This document shows, in pieces, positions 31,117 through 39,093 of a DNA stretch of 64,000 bases. The position numbers and the translations under genes were made by a program. Every line of letters starts with the position of its first letter. The stretch's first letter is position 1. Below the pieces are notes generated by a model. That model searched no databases and was not told the DNA's origin. It was given only the letters and a program-made list of their open reading frames with translations. The stretch lies in contig NZ_AP022599.1 of assembly GCF_010725725.1 (NCBI RefSeq), forward strand, positions 3,224,001-3,288,000, in the 5' to 3' direction. Origin of the DNA: Mycolicibacterium pulveris (lineage in GTDB: Bacteria > Actinomycetota > Actinomycetes > Mycobacteriales > Mycobacteriaceae).

Positions 31117-32211
31117 CTATTGATTTCCCTCGTCCTGACTGCGAGCGTACAACCCTTTTCCGGTGATGAGGGGTAAGTCGAGCGTCGTCCTGATGCCCGC
31201 CGGCGCGTCCACCACCGCGGGAATCGCATTGACCACCCGGGCGGCGGTGGCGACCAGACCGGCGTGGTTGTGGTCGCCGTTGGGGCTGCTCAGACACAGG
31301 TCAAGGGTGTAGGACGGCTCACCGGTGACCTCGACCCGATATGAACCGCCCTCCTGCGCCGGCTGTGGCCAGTCCGGACACAGGTCGTCGCGCAGCCGGG
31401 TGACGTGTTCGAGCACCGTGGCGATCCTGCCGTCCTTCATTCCCCGCACCTCGAACCGCAGCGCCGCCGCGGTGCCCTTCGCGATCGGCCCCGCCGCGAC
31501 ATCGAAGTCCTCGGGGGCGGGCTCACGCGCGAAAGTCTCGGTCACTTGGTCGAGTTCGACACCCAACCCGGCTGCGAGCTGGCGCACCACCGAGCCCCAC
31601 GCCAGCGACAGCACACCCGGCTGCAGCAGCATCGGGGTCTCGTCGAGCGGCTTGCCGAAGCCCATCACGTCGAACATCACCGTCGCGCTGTCGTAGGTGT
31701 TGTAGTTGATGATCTCCATGCACCGGATCTGCTCGATGCGCTGGCAGGTGCCGGCCAGCGTCAGCGGCAGCAGATCGTTGGCGAACCCTGGGTCGATGCC
31801 GTTGACGAAAATGCTCGAGTTGCCCTGTTGCGCCGCATCTTCGATCGGCTTGACCATGTCCACGGGCAGCACCTGCCAGGGATGCTGCAGAAACACCGCG
31901 CTGCTGCCGACGACGTTGATGCCTGCCGCCAGGATTCGGCGGTAATCGTCGAGCGCCTCCGGCAGGCGGTTGTCGGCCATCGCGGTGTAGACCGCGCACC
32001 GTGGTTCGGTGGCCAGCACGGCGTCGAGGTCGGTGGTGGCGGTGACGCCCGTCGAACTCTCGAGCCCGGCAAGCTCGGCGGCGTCCTTGCCGGCTTTGGC
32101 CGCACTGGACACCCACACGGCGGTGAGGTCGAAGCGTGGGTCGGTGATGAGTTGGTAGAGGGCGTGGCGACCGACGTTACCGGTGCCGATGGCGGCGACT
32201 TTGATTGTCAT
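31117..32211 (-). CDS. NAD(P)H-dependent amine dehydrogenase/dapB-like oxidoreductase
   Basis: A 364-residue Rossmann-fold protein similar to the DapB-like mycobacterial family: MTIKVAAIGTGNVGRHALYQ, AVWVSSAAKAGKDAAELAGL, TEPRCAVYTAMAD near 80 and INVVGSSAVF near 108. ATG 32211 has GAGGAAC upstream. It follows the SDR gene by ten bases and is probably in the same operon under a KstR-like box. The relatives Rv0926c/Rv0927c keep this order; the substrate is unknown, and a steroid or lipid intermediate is possible (inference). Confidence 0.85.
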   Translation of the reverse strand: MTIKVAAIGTGNVGRHALYQLITDPRFDLTAVWVSSAAKAGKDAAELAGLESSTGVTATTDLDAVLATEPRCAVYTAMADNRLPEALDDYRRILAAGINVVGSSAVFLQHPWQVLPVDMVKPIEDAAQQGNSSIFVNGIDPGFANDLLPLTLAGTCQRIEQIRCMEIINYNTYDSATVMFDVMGFGKPLDETPMLLQPGVLSLAWGSVVRQLAAGLGVELDQVTETFAREPAPEDFDVAAGPIAKGTAAALRFEVRGMKDGRIATVLEHVTRLRDDLCPDWPQPAQEGGSYRVEVTGEPSYTLDLCLSSPNGDHNHAGLVATAARVVNAIPAVVDAPAGIRTTLDLPLITGKGLYARSQDEGNQ

Positions 32212-32221
32212 GGCGGGTTCC

Positions 32222-33013
32222 TCACAGATCCGGTATCGGCATATCAAGGTTCGGGTAGGTGAGGCCGCCGTCGACCTCCAGCGTCTTGCCGGTCAGGTAG
32301 CTGCCCGCCGGAGAAGCGAGATACACCGCGGCGGCGGCGATGTCCTCGGGCTGACCCAGGCGGCGCATCGGCGTCACCTTCTCCATCGGCTCGCGGAGGT
32401 CGTCGTTGGACGCGACGATGTCGAGCGCGGAGGTCAGGATCGACCCGGGTGCGATCGCGTTGACCCTGATTCGCGGGCACAAATCGAGCGCGGCCAGCCG
32501 GGTGTAGTGGGCCAGTGCGGCCTTGGCGGTGCCGTAAGCGGCGAAGCCGCGGCCCGCCAGCCGTCCCATCGTCGAGGTGATGTTGATGATGTTGCCGCCG
32601 CCGGAGTGCTCGAGCATCAGCGGCACGGCCGCGGTGGTGAGCGCGTGCGCGGTGGCGACGTTGAACGTGAACGCGTCGCGCATGTCCTTGGTGGAGGTGC
32701 TCAGCAGCGCGTTGGGCATGGTGCCGCCGACGTTGTTGACGACGATGTCTAGTCTTCCGAACGCGCCGACCGCCTCGGCCGCCAGCCTCGCGGTGTCCTC
32801 GGGGTGGGCGAGGTCGGCGACGACGACGTGCGCCCTGCGCCCGACGGCGTTGATCTGCTCGGCCACCTCCTCGAGCTGGGCCTGTGTGCGCGCCGCGATC
32901 ACCACGTCCGCACCGGCTTCCGCGAACGCGAGCGCCATCGCGGCGCCGAGTCCACGGCCCGCTCCGGTCACCACCGCGACCTGGCCGTCGAGCCGAAACC
33001 TGTCAAGAATCAC
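32222..33013 (-). CDS. short-chain dehydrogenase/reductase
   Basis: A 263-residue classical SDR with all motifs: [20 protein letters not shown] (cofactor loop), IVVNNVGG, catalytic Ser in INITSTMGR and Tyr-x-x-x-Lys in [19 protein letters not shown], and the NAIAPGSI turn. It reduces or oxidises an alcohol/ketone with NAD(P). A KstR-like box lies 64 bases upstream, linking it to sterol catabolism control (inference). It is the first gene of a two-gene operon. Confidence 0.92.
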   Translation of the reverse strand: MILDRFRLDGQVAVVTGAGRGLGAAMALAFAEAGADVVIAARTQAQLEEVAEQINAVGRRAHVVVADLAHPEDTARLAAEAVGAFGRLDIVVNNVGGTMPNALLSTSTKDMRDAFTFNVATAHALTTAAVPLMLEHSGGGNIINITSTMGRLAGRGFAAYGTAKAALAHYTRLAALDLCPRIRVNAIAPGSILTSALDIVASNDDLREPMEKVTPMRRLGQPEDIAAAAVYLASPAGSYLTGKTLEVDGGLTYPNLDMPIPDL

Positions 33014-33076
33014 GTTGGCCTACCTTCCGTCACCTGGCGACCGTAACAAGGCGCGAAGGCGCGGGTGCGGCGATTC

Positions 33077-33090
33077 TGAAACACGTTCTA
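33077..33090. promoter_or_regulatory. KstR-type operator upstream of the SDR/dapB-like operon
   Basis: TGAAACACGTTCTA fits the KstR consensus TnnAACnnGTTnnA at every fixed position. It lies 64 bases upstream of the SDR start. KstR represses cholesterol-catabolism genes in mycobacteria. Confidence 0.65.
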
Positions 33091-33128
33091 ATTCGATGGG
33101 GCGGTGTCGCCGGGGCCTCACCACGACG

Positions 33129-33185
33129 CGATTTCTGCAGGAGGGCTGTGACGGCAGCCCGATCGCGACCCTCGTGCAGAAATCG
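33129..33185. repeat. inverted repeat; right arm recurs at 36033-36053
   Basis: CGATTTCTGCA (33129-33139) and TGCAGAAATCG (33175-33185) form an 11-bp perfect dyad with an inner GGGCTG/CAGCCC stem. The right arm with its flank (33165-33185) recurs with one change at 36033-36053, on the other side of ku. Confidence 0.6.
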
Positions 33186-33225
33186 ACGGTGAGGGTGAGG
33201 CCCGCCGGCGACTGCTGGCCGGCCG

Positions 33226-34164
33226 CTACTTCTTGGCCGCGGCCTTCTTCGCGGTCTTCTTGGCCGGTGTCTTCTTGGCCGTCTTCTTCGCCGAGGACTT
33301 CTTGGCAGGCGCCTTCTTGGCTGCGGTCTTCTTCGCGGTCTTCTTGGCCGACCCATCCGAATCACCGCCACCTTCGCGCCGCGCTTTGACGCTGGCCTCC
33401 AGCTTGGCCAGGAGATCGGAGACGTCCTCGGTCTCGTCGAGCTCCTGCGGCTCTTCCTCTGTCGTAAAGGCTTCGCCGCCCTCGAGTTTCGCCGAAATCA
33501 GCTCGCGTAGCTGTTCTTGGTAGTCGTCGTGATAGCGGTCCGGGTTGAAGTCGTCGGTCATCGAATCGACCACCTGGCTGGCCATCTTCAGCTCGGCGGG
33601 TTTGATGTCGACCTTCTTGTCGAGAACCGGGAAGTCGGGATCGCGGATCTCGTCGGGCCACAGCAGCGTCTGGATGACCATCACGTCACGCTTGGAGAAG
33701 TCCTGCACCCGAAGCGCCGCCAGCCGCGTCTTGTTGCGCAGCGCGAAGTGCACGATGGCGACCCGGTCGGTCTCCTTGAGGGTCTGCGTCAGCAACACAT
33801 AGGACTTCGTCGACTTACCTTCTGGCTCAAGGAAATAGCTCTTGTCATACATCATCGGGTCGATGTCGCTCGCGGGCACGAACTCCATCACCTCGATCTC
33901 GCGGCTGCGTTCCTCGGGCAGCGTCGCGATGTCCTCGTCGGTGATGGTCACCGTCTGGCCGTCGTCGGACTCGTAGGCCCTGGCGATGTCGCGGTATTCG
34001 ACGACCTCGCCGCACACCTCGCAGACACGTTTGTATCGGATGCGTCCGTTGTCCTTGGCGTGAACCTGGCGGAACTTGACGTCGTGGTCCTCGGTCGCGG
34101 TGTAAACCTTGACCGGGACGTTCACCAGGCCGAAGGCGATGGAGCCTTTCCAGATGGAACGCAT
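33226..34164 (-). CDS. ku: Ku, DNA end-binding protein of bacterial NHEJ
   Basis: A 312-residue Ku. The core begins MRSIWKGSIAFGLVNVPVKV, continues with RYKRVCEVCGEVVEYRDIAR and the bridge/pillar regions, and KSTKSYVLLTQTLKETDRVA. Residues about 273-312 are a lysine/alanine tail (repeated AKKTAKK), longer than the short M. tuberculosis form and like that of M. smegmatis; such tails help threading and DNA binding. Ku forms a homodimeric ring on double-strand ends and recruits LigD, encoded 2.2 kb away. Its start overlaps the kinase stop (TGATG). Confidence 0.95.
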   Translation of the reverse strand: MRSIWKGSIAFGLVNVPVKVYTATEDHDVKFRQVHAKDNGRIRYKRVCEVCGEVVEYRDIARAYESDDGQTVTITDEDIATLPEERSREIEVMEFVPASDIDPMMYDKSYFLEPEGKSTKSYVLLTQTLKETDRVAIVHFALRNKTRLAALRVQDFSKRDVMVIQTLLWPDEIRDPDFPVLDKKVDIKPAELKMASQVVDSMTDDFNPDRYHDDYQEQLRELISAKLEGGEAFTTEEEPQELDETEDVSDLLAKLEASVKARREGGGDSDGSAKKTAKKTAAKKAPAKKSSAKKTAKKTPAKKTAKKAAAKK

Positions 34165-35117
34165 CAGCCCAGTATGGCTGATTGCAGGGCGGCATCGCGG
34201 GTATCGCGATCTGGCAGGTCGGCGCCCGCACGGGCGACCGTGAGCGCCGACGACAGCGCGGCGGTCTGCACCACGCCGGTCAACGCCTCAGCGGTGATGG
34301 CGGCCAGGTCGCGCCGTCGCTGCGCGCCGAGAAGCCCCAGCGACCACAGGGCGTCGATGAGACCCGACATGAACGCGTCGCCCGCGCCGACGGTGTCCAC
34401 GACCTCGACCTGCAACGCCGGCACGCGCACCATGCCCGCCGCGCAGAGGGCGAACGCGCCGCGGTCGCCCATCGTCACCGCGACGATCGAGGGGCCCAGG
34501 CCCAGCCAGGTCTGTGCGATCTGTTCGGGGGCGAGGCTCGGGTCGATCCAGCGCATGTCCTCGTCGCTGGCCTTGACCACGTCGCTGCGCTCGACGAGCC
34601 GGTCGATGCGCCCACGCGCGGTGTCGTCGTCCTCGATGAGCACCGCGCGCACGTTCGGGTCGAAGGTCACCGTCGCCGCCGGATGGTAGGTGTCCAGCAA
34701 CGCCGCGACCGCGCGGCAACCCGGCTCGAGCACCGCCCCGATCGATCCGGTGTGCGCGACCAGCGGTGGCGACACCTCGGGAGTGCCGGTGAGCCGCCAC
34801 TCGATGTCGAACTCATACTGCGCCGATCCGTCGGCGTCGAGGGTGGCCAGCGCGGTCGGCGTGCGCTGCGCGGTCATGCTTTCCGAAACCAGTTGTACGC
34901 CAGAGTGTTTCACGTATTCAGCGATGCGTTGCCCGCGCGGATCGTCGCCGATGTGCGTCAGGAAGTCGACCCCGCGGCCCAGCCTCGCCAAGCCGACGGC
35001 CACGTTCAGCGGACTGCCGCCGACGTACTCGCCGATGACGCGACCCTCGCGTGCGACGATGTCGATCAACGCCTCGCCGATCACCAGGGCCCGCTGCGGG
35101 CTTCCCGGCTCGGTCAT
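34164..35117 (-). CDS. PfkB-family carbohydrate kinase
   Basis: A 317-residue ribokinase-fold sugar kinase. GEYVGGSPLNVAVGLARLGR near residue 30 is PfkB signature 1, and VEVVDTVGAGDAFMSGLIDA near 250 is signature 2 with the catalytic Asp and anion hole. ATG 35117 overlaps the stop of the mannitol dehydrogenase remnant (ATGA), showing that it was the second gene of a polyol operon. It probably phosphorylates fructose from polyol oxidation (inference). The gene itself looks intact although its pathway partners are deleted. Confidence 0.88.
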   Translation of the reverse strand: MTEPGSPQRALVIGEALIDIVAREGRVIGEYVGGSPLNVAVGLARLGRGVDFLTHIGDDPRGQRIAEYVKHSGVQLVSESMTAQRTPTALATLDADGSAQYEFDIEWRLTGTPEVSPPLVAHTGSIGAVLEPGCRAVAALLDTYHPAATVTFDPNVRAVLIEDDDTARGRIDRLVERSDVVKASDEDMRWIDPSLAPEQIAQTWLGLGPSIVAVTMGDRGAFALCAAGMVRVPALQVEVVDTVGAGDAFMSGLIDALWSLGLLGAQRRRDLAAITAEALTGVVQTAALSSALTVARAGADLPDRDTRDAALQSAILG

Positions 35118-35567
35118 GGCGTGTCCTTTCCCAGCAGCTTCTCCAACGTCGCGCGCGCTCCGTCGCGGTGCAGAGAGTCGAGTGCCCACAGATACGCCTC
35201 GACAAACCGCGGTTGGCCGGCCAGATCGCCGAAGACGGCCGTGTTTTCGATGAACGCGGTCGGGTTCTCCCGCTGAGACTGCGCCAACGGGACGAGAACG
35301 TCGGCGAGCTGATCCTGGACGTCGATCGGCTGACCCTGCTCGTCGACGCCTTCGGCGTGGCGGGCCCAGTTGGCCACCGTCGCCGCCGACAACCGGACCG
35401 GCGCACCCGTCTTCAGATTCTCCCGCACCACCGGCAGCAGCCATTTGGGGATGCGGTCAGAGGAGCCGAAACACAGTCTGGCGATGGTGTCCTTGATCCC
35501 CGGGTTGGCGAACCGCTCGATGAGCGTGCGCTTGTAGTCCGGCAGGTCGATGCCCGGGACCGGCTGG
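35114..35567 (-). pseudogene. mannitol/polyol 2-dehydrogenase, C-terminal remnant
   Basis: About 151 codons match the C-terminal domain of MtlD/fructuronate-reductase family dehydrogenases: QPVPGIDLPDYKRTLIERFA, then IARLCFGSSDRIPKWLLPVV and FGDLAGQPRFVEAYLWALDS. The family has about 480 residues; the whole NAD-binding half is gone. Upstream of QPVPGID the sequence changes abruptly into ABC permease coding on the other strand. No start codon serves this remnant. Confidence 0.85.
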
Positions 35568-35974
35568 CGCTCATCGTGCTGTACACCGCGATGAACCTGC
35601 CCATTGCCGTGTGGATGATGCGCTCGTTCTTCCTCGAGGTGCCCGGCGAACTGCTGGAGGCGGCGAGCCTCGACGGTGCCAGCACCTGGCGCGCGGTGCG
35701 CGAGGTGATCCTGCCGCTGGTGTCGCCGGGGATCGCGGCGACGGCGTTGATCTGCGTGGTCTTCGCGTGGAACGAATTCTTCTTCGCGGTGAACCTCACG
35801 GCCGTGCAGGCGCAGACCATGCCGGTCTTCATGGTCGGGTTCATCGCCGGTCAGGGTCTGTACTGGGCCAAGCTGTGCGCGGCGGCGACGATGGCCGCGC
35901 TGCCGGTGGTTCTCGCGGGCTGGATCGCGCAGAACAAGCTGGTTCGTGGACTGTCCTTCGGCGCCATCAAATAG
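35561..35974 (+). pseudogene. sugar/polyol ABC transporter permease, C-terminal remnant
   Basis: Codes for the last part of a MalG-type permease: LALIVLYTAMNLPIAVWMMR, the EAA loop that contacts the ATPase (LLEAASLDGASTWRAVREVI), two membrane helices, and the family end NKLVRGLSFGAIK. The N-terminal half is missing. It joins the dehydrogenase remnant head to head at about 35561-35567. Confidence 0.85.
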
Positions 35975-35987
35975 AAAGGCACACCCA

Positions 35988-36023
35988 ATGGCGACTATCA
36001 CTTATCGCAACGCCGTGGATAAC
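35988..36023 (+). pseudogene. N-terminal stub of an ABC transporter ATPase
   Basis: ATG 35988 with AAAGG upstream encodes MATITYRNAV, the usual first residues of UgpC/MalK-type ATPases, 13 bases after the permease stop as expected in such operons. After about 12 codons the likeness ends and an intergenic repeat begins (36033). No P-loop remains. Confidence 0.6.
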
Positions 36024-36032
36024 GCCGAATCC

Positions 36033-36053
36033 GCGACCCTGGTGCAGAAATCG
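36033..36053 (+). repeat. interspersed repeat copy
   Basis: Twenty of 21 bases match 33165-33185 (core GTGCAGAAATCG, preceded by GCGACCCT and one variable base). It marks the right edge of the deleted polyol locus. Confidence 0.55.
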
Positions 36054-36072
36054 GAGACAAGCGCGCGAAAAG

Positions 36073-36300
36073 CTAGCCGACCACCGCGGGGTTGGCCGGA
36101 TCCAGACCGCTGGGCAGGTTGGGGTCCAGGCCCGCTCCGTCGTGGGTGACGGTTTGGTGCGCCATCGGTCGGCAGTTGTTGTCAATCGGGGTCTGATCAC
36201 CCGAGCAGTAGGGAACGAGGTCCTGCGGATCCGCCGCGGCGCTCGGAGCGGCGATCAGCGCGACCGTCGCGAGCAGGCCTGCAGCCAGAATTCTCGGCAC
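36073..36300 (-). CDS. small secreted protein
   Basis: A 75-residue protein from GTG 36300, which gives a clean Sec signal (VPRILAAGLLATVALIAAPS-AAA) and a mature part with two Cys (VPYCSGDQTPIDNNCRPMAH) and a Pro/Asn tail. The longer frame would run into ligD and is not used. It is divergent from ligD across 34 bases. Function unknown. Confidence 0.7.
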   Translation of the reverse strand: MPRILAAGLLATVALIAAPSAAADPQDLVPYCSGDQTPIDNNCRPMAHQTVTHDGAGLDPNLPSGLDPANPAVVG

Positions 36301-36334
36301 TGATCCACGGTAGCAGCGGGTATACGTTTCTACT
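36301..36334. promoter_or_regulatory. compact divergent promoter of ligD and secreted protein
   Basis: Only 34 bases separate two divergent starts. GTATAC (36319-36324) is self-complementary and reads as a -10 on both strands (TATACG forward, about nine bases before GTG 36335). A leaderless ligD transcript is plausible. Confidence 0.4.
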
Positions 36335-38620
36335 GTGGATCGTTTCGGGCGGGTCAAGCTGACCAACCCTGACAAGGTGCTCTACCCGGCGACGGGCACC
36401 ACCAAGGCGCAGGTGTTCGACTACTACATCCGTATCGCCGAGGTGATGATCCCGCACATCGCCGGACGACCCGTCACCCGCAAGCGCTGGCCCAACGGTG
36501 TCGAGGAATCCTCGTTCTTCGAAAAGCAACTCGCGTCGTCGGCGCCGGACTGGCTGGAGCGCGCGACGGTCGTGCACAAGTCCGGCACCACCACCTATCC
36601 GATCATCGACACCGTCGAGGGTGTCGCGTGGTTGGCGCAGCAAGCCTCGCTGGAGGTGCACGTTCCGCAGTGGCGGTTCGTGACGAGCGGAGACGCGCTC
36701 AAACCGGGCCCTGCGACCCGCATCGTCTTCGACCTCGACCCCGGCGAGGGGGTCGCGATGAAGCAGCTGTGTCAGGTCGCCACGGCGGTGCGGGATCTGA
36801 TGAGCGACATCGGGCTGACAACCTTTCCGCTCACCAGCGGCAGCAAGGGCCTGCACCTGTATGCGCCGCTGGCAGAACCGGTCAGCTCTCAAGGCGCCTC
36901 GGTATTGGCCAAACGCGTTGCACAGCAACTGGAAAAGGCGATGCCCAAGCTCGTCACCGCAACCATGACCAAGAGCCAGCGCACCGGCAAGGTGTTCCTG
37001 GACTGGAGCCAGAACAACGCGTCCAAGACGACGATCGCCCCCTATTCGCTTCGCGGACGCGAGCATCCGACCGTTGCCGCGCCGCGAACCTGGGACGAGG
37101 TTGAGGACCCGAAGCTGCGCCACCTCGAGTTCGGTGAAGTGCTGGACCGCGTCGAAGAGATGGGCGACCTGCTCGCCGAACTCGACGAGGCGGTGCCCGT
37201 CGCCGACCGGCTGACTGCCTACCGCAGCATGCGGGATCCGGCGAAAACCCCTGAGCCGGTGCCCAACACACCTCCCAAGACCGGAGACAACAACCGGTTC
37301 GTCATCCAGGAACACCATGCCCGACGCCTGCATTACGACCTTCGGCTCGAACGCGACGGTGTGCTGGTGAGCTGGGCGATACCCAAGAACCTGCCTGACA
37401 CCCCCGCGGTCAACCACCTGGCCGTGCACACCGAGGACCACCCGCTGGAATACCTGACCTTCCACGGCGAGATCCCCAAAGGGGAGTATGGCGGCGGCAA
37501 GATGATCATCTGGGACACCGGCACATACGAAACCGAGAAGTTCAACGACGTCCCGCCCGACGGAGCCGCGAAGGGCGGCGAGGTCATCGTCACCCTGCAC
37601 GGCGAGAAGATCCGCGGCCGATACGCGCTGATCCAGACCGACGGCAAGAACTGGCTCGCGCACCGCATGAAGGACCAGAAGCACCTGCAGGTGGGCGATC
37701 TCGCCCCGATGCTGGCCACCGAGGGATCGGTGGCCAAACTCAAAGCGGGCCAGTGGGCGTTCGAGGGCAAGTGGGACGGTTACCGCGTCCTGCTCGAGGC
37801 CGACCACGGCACGCTCGCCATCCGCTCGCGCCGTGGCCGCGACGTCACCGCGGAGTACCCGCAATTTCGGGCGCTGGCCGCCGATCTCGCCGATCATCAC
37901 GTGATCCTCGACGGCGAGGCGGTGGCACTCGACGAGTCCGGGGTGCCGAGCTTCACCGAGATGCAGAACCGCGCCCGGTCCACCCGCGTGGAGTTCTGGG
38001 CATTCGACATCCTCTACCTCGACGGGCGGTCGCTGCTGCGGGCCAAGTACACCGACCGCCGGCGCCTGCTGGAGGCGCTTGCCGAAGCCGGCGCCCTGAT
38101 CGTGCCCGAGCAGCTACCCGGCGACGGCCCCGAGGCGTTGGAGCACGCTCGTGAGAAGCGGTGGGAGGGCGTCGTTGCCAAGAAGCGCGACTCGACATAC
38201 CAACCGGGACGACGTTCGAAGTCGTGGATCAAGGACAAGCTCTGGAACACACAGGAAGTCGTGATCGGCGGCTGGCGTCGAGGCGAAGGCGGACGCTCGA
38301 GCGGGATCGGCTCGCTGATGCTCGGGATTCCGGGCCCAGAAAATCCAGCCGGCGGACTGCAGTTCGTCGGTCGCGTCGGCACCGGCTTCACCGACAAGGC
38401 GCTGGCGGAATTGAAGAAGACGTTGAAGTCGTTGGAGACCGATGAGAGCCCGTTCAACGCCTCGCTGCCCCGCCAGGACGCGAAAGGCGTGACGTTCGTG
38501 CGGCCCGAACTCGTCGGCGAGGTGCGCTACAGCGAACGCACCTCCGACAACCGCCTGCGCCAGCCCAGTTGGCGTGGGCTTCGGCCCGACAAGACCCCCG
38601 ACGACGTCAGGTGGGAGTAA
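36335..38620 (+). CDS. ligD: multifunctional DNA ligase D (polymerase, phosphoesterase, ligase)
   Basis: A 761-residue NHEJ ligase with the mycobacterial domain order. The polymerase/primase domain covers residues 1-290 (FGRVKLTNPDKVLYPATGTT; catalytic DLDPGEG with Asp133 and Asp135; TSGSKGLHLY). The 3'-phosphoesterase domain covers about 310-450 (QEHHARRLHYDLRLERDG with His327 and His333; HGEIPKGEYGGG). The ATP ligase covers 465-761, with the adenylated Lys479 in EGKWDGYRVLLEAD and IVLDGEAV-like ILDGEAVAL. It fills and seals ends held by Ku. Start GTG 36335; intact. Confidence 0.95.
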   Translation: MDRFGRVKLTNPDKVLYPATGTTKAQVFDYYIRIAEVMIPHIAGRPVTRKRWPNGVEESSFFEKQLASSAPDWLERATVVHKSGTTTYPIIDTVEGVAWLAQQASLEVHVPQWRFVTSGDALKPGPATRIVFDLDPGEGVAMKQLCQVATAVRDLMSDIGLTTFPLTSGSKGLHLYAPLAEPVSSQGASVLAKRVAQQLEKAMPKLVTATMTKSQRTGKVFLDWSQNNASKTTIAPYSLRGREHPTVAAPRTWDEVEDPKLRHLEFGEVLDRVEEMGDLLAELDEAVPVADRLTAYRSMRDPAKTPEPVPNTPPKTGDNNRFVIQEHHARRLHYDLRLERDGVLVSWAIPKNLPDTPAVNHLAVHTEDHPLEYLTFHGEIPKGEYGGGKMIIWDTGTYETEKFNDVPPDGAAKGGEVIVTLHGEKIRGRYALIQTDGKNWLAHRMKDQKHLQVGDLAPMLATEGSVAKLKAGQWAFEGKWDGYRVLLEADHGTLAIRSRRGRDVTAEYPQFRALAADLADHHVILDGEAVALDESGVPSFTEMQNRARSTRVEFWAFDILYLDGRSLLRAKYTDRRRLLEALAEAGALIVPEQLPGDGPEALEHAREKRWEGVVAKKRDSTYQPGRRSKSWIKDKLWNTQEVVIGGWRRGEGGRSSGIGSLMLGIPGPENPAGGLQFVGRVGTGFTDKALAELKKTLKSLETDESPFNASLPRQDAKGVTFVRPELVGEVRYSERTSDNRLRQPSWRGLRPDKTPDDVRWE

Positions 38621-38691
38621 GAAGTGTCGACTTCTCGAACTGCGGGTAATGCCCCCTAGTCGGGGAACGTCAACGCTAGACAGGGGATGAC

Positions 38692-39080
38692 ATGCAGGAG
38701 ACCAGCAGGACACGCCGGGCTTCGAACTGCTTCTGCTGGGCGCGGTCGGCGGGCGGGCCGCAGGCACGATCGCGCTTCCGACGGCTGCCGCGCAACCGCA
38801 ATGCACCGCAGCCGGGTTGAGCACCGCCCTCGGTTCGGTGTCCACCGCGACGGGCGACTACCTGTCGACACACTCCGAGGCCAACGACGTCATCACCAAC
38901 GCGGGCGCGATGCCGACCGGCGAGGGCGAGAACGCGATCCGCGCGTACTTCGTCGCACATCCGCAGGAATGGGCTGATCTCCAAGCGATCGCGCAGCCGC
39001 TGCGTACGTTGCGCGAGCAGTGCGACGTCGACGTCGCACCCGCCCAGATCGCCCGGCTGTTCGACGCGATGGCGTCCTGA
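38692..39080 (+). pseudogene. hemophore-like secreted protein, signal peptide split by a frameshift
   Basis: The mature part (AAAQPQCTAAGLSTALGSVS ... REQCDVDVAPAQIARLFDAM, about 95 residues with two Cys) is a typical mycobacterial haem-binding/hemophore-related protein. The hydrophobic signal core (LLLLGAVGGRAAGTIALPTA) is in the same frame but has no start codon before the stop at 38688. A good start with a basic N-terminus (ATG 38692, MQETSRTRRAS) exists in the next frame. A one-base indel near 38715-38735 would join them. The only start in frame is TTG 38817, which would leave the protein without a signal. Confidence 0.6.
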
Positions 39081-39093
39081 TCGGGACGACGGG

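Noticed and set aside
33230..33350. Repeated CTTCTTGGC-type DNA motif
   Set aside because: It encodes the Lys/Ala-rich C-terminal tail of Ku; low-complexity coding explains it.
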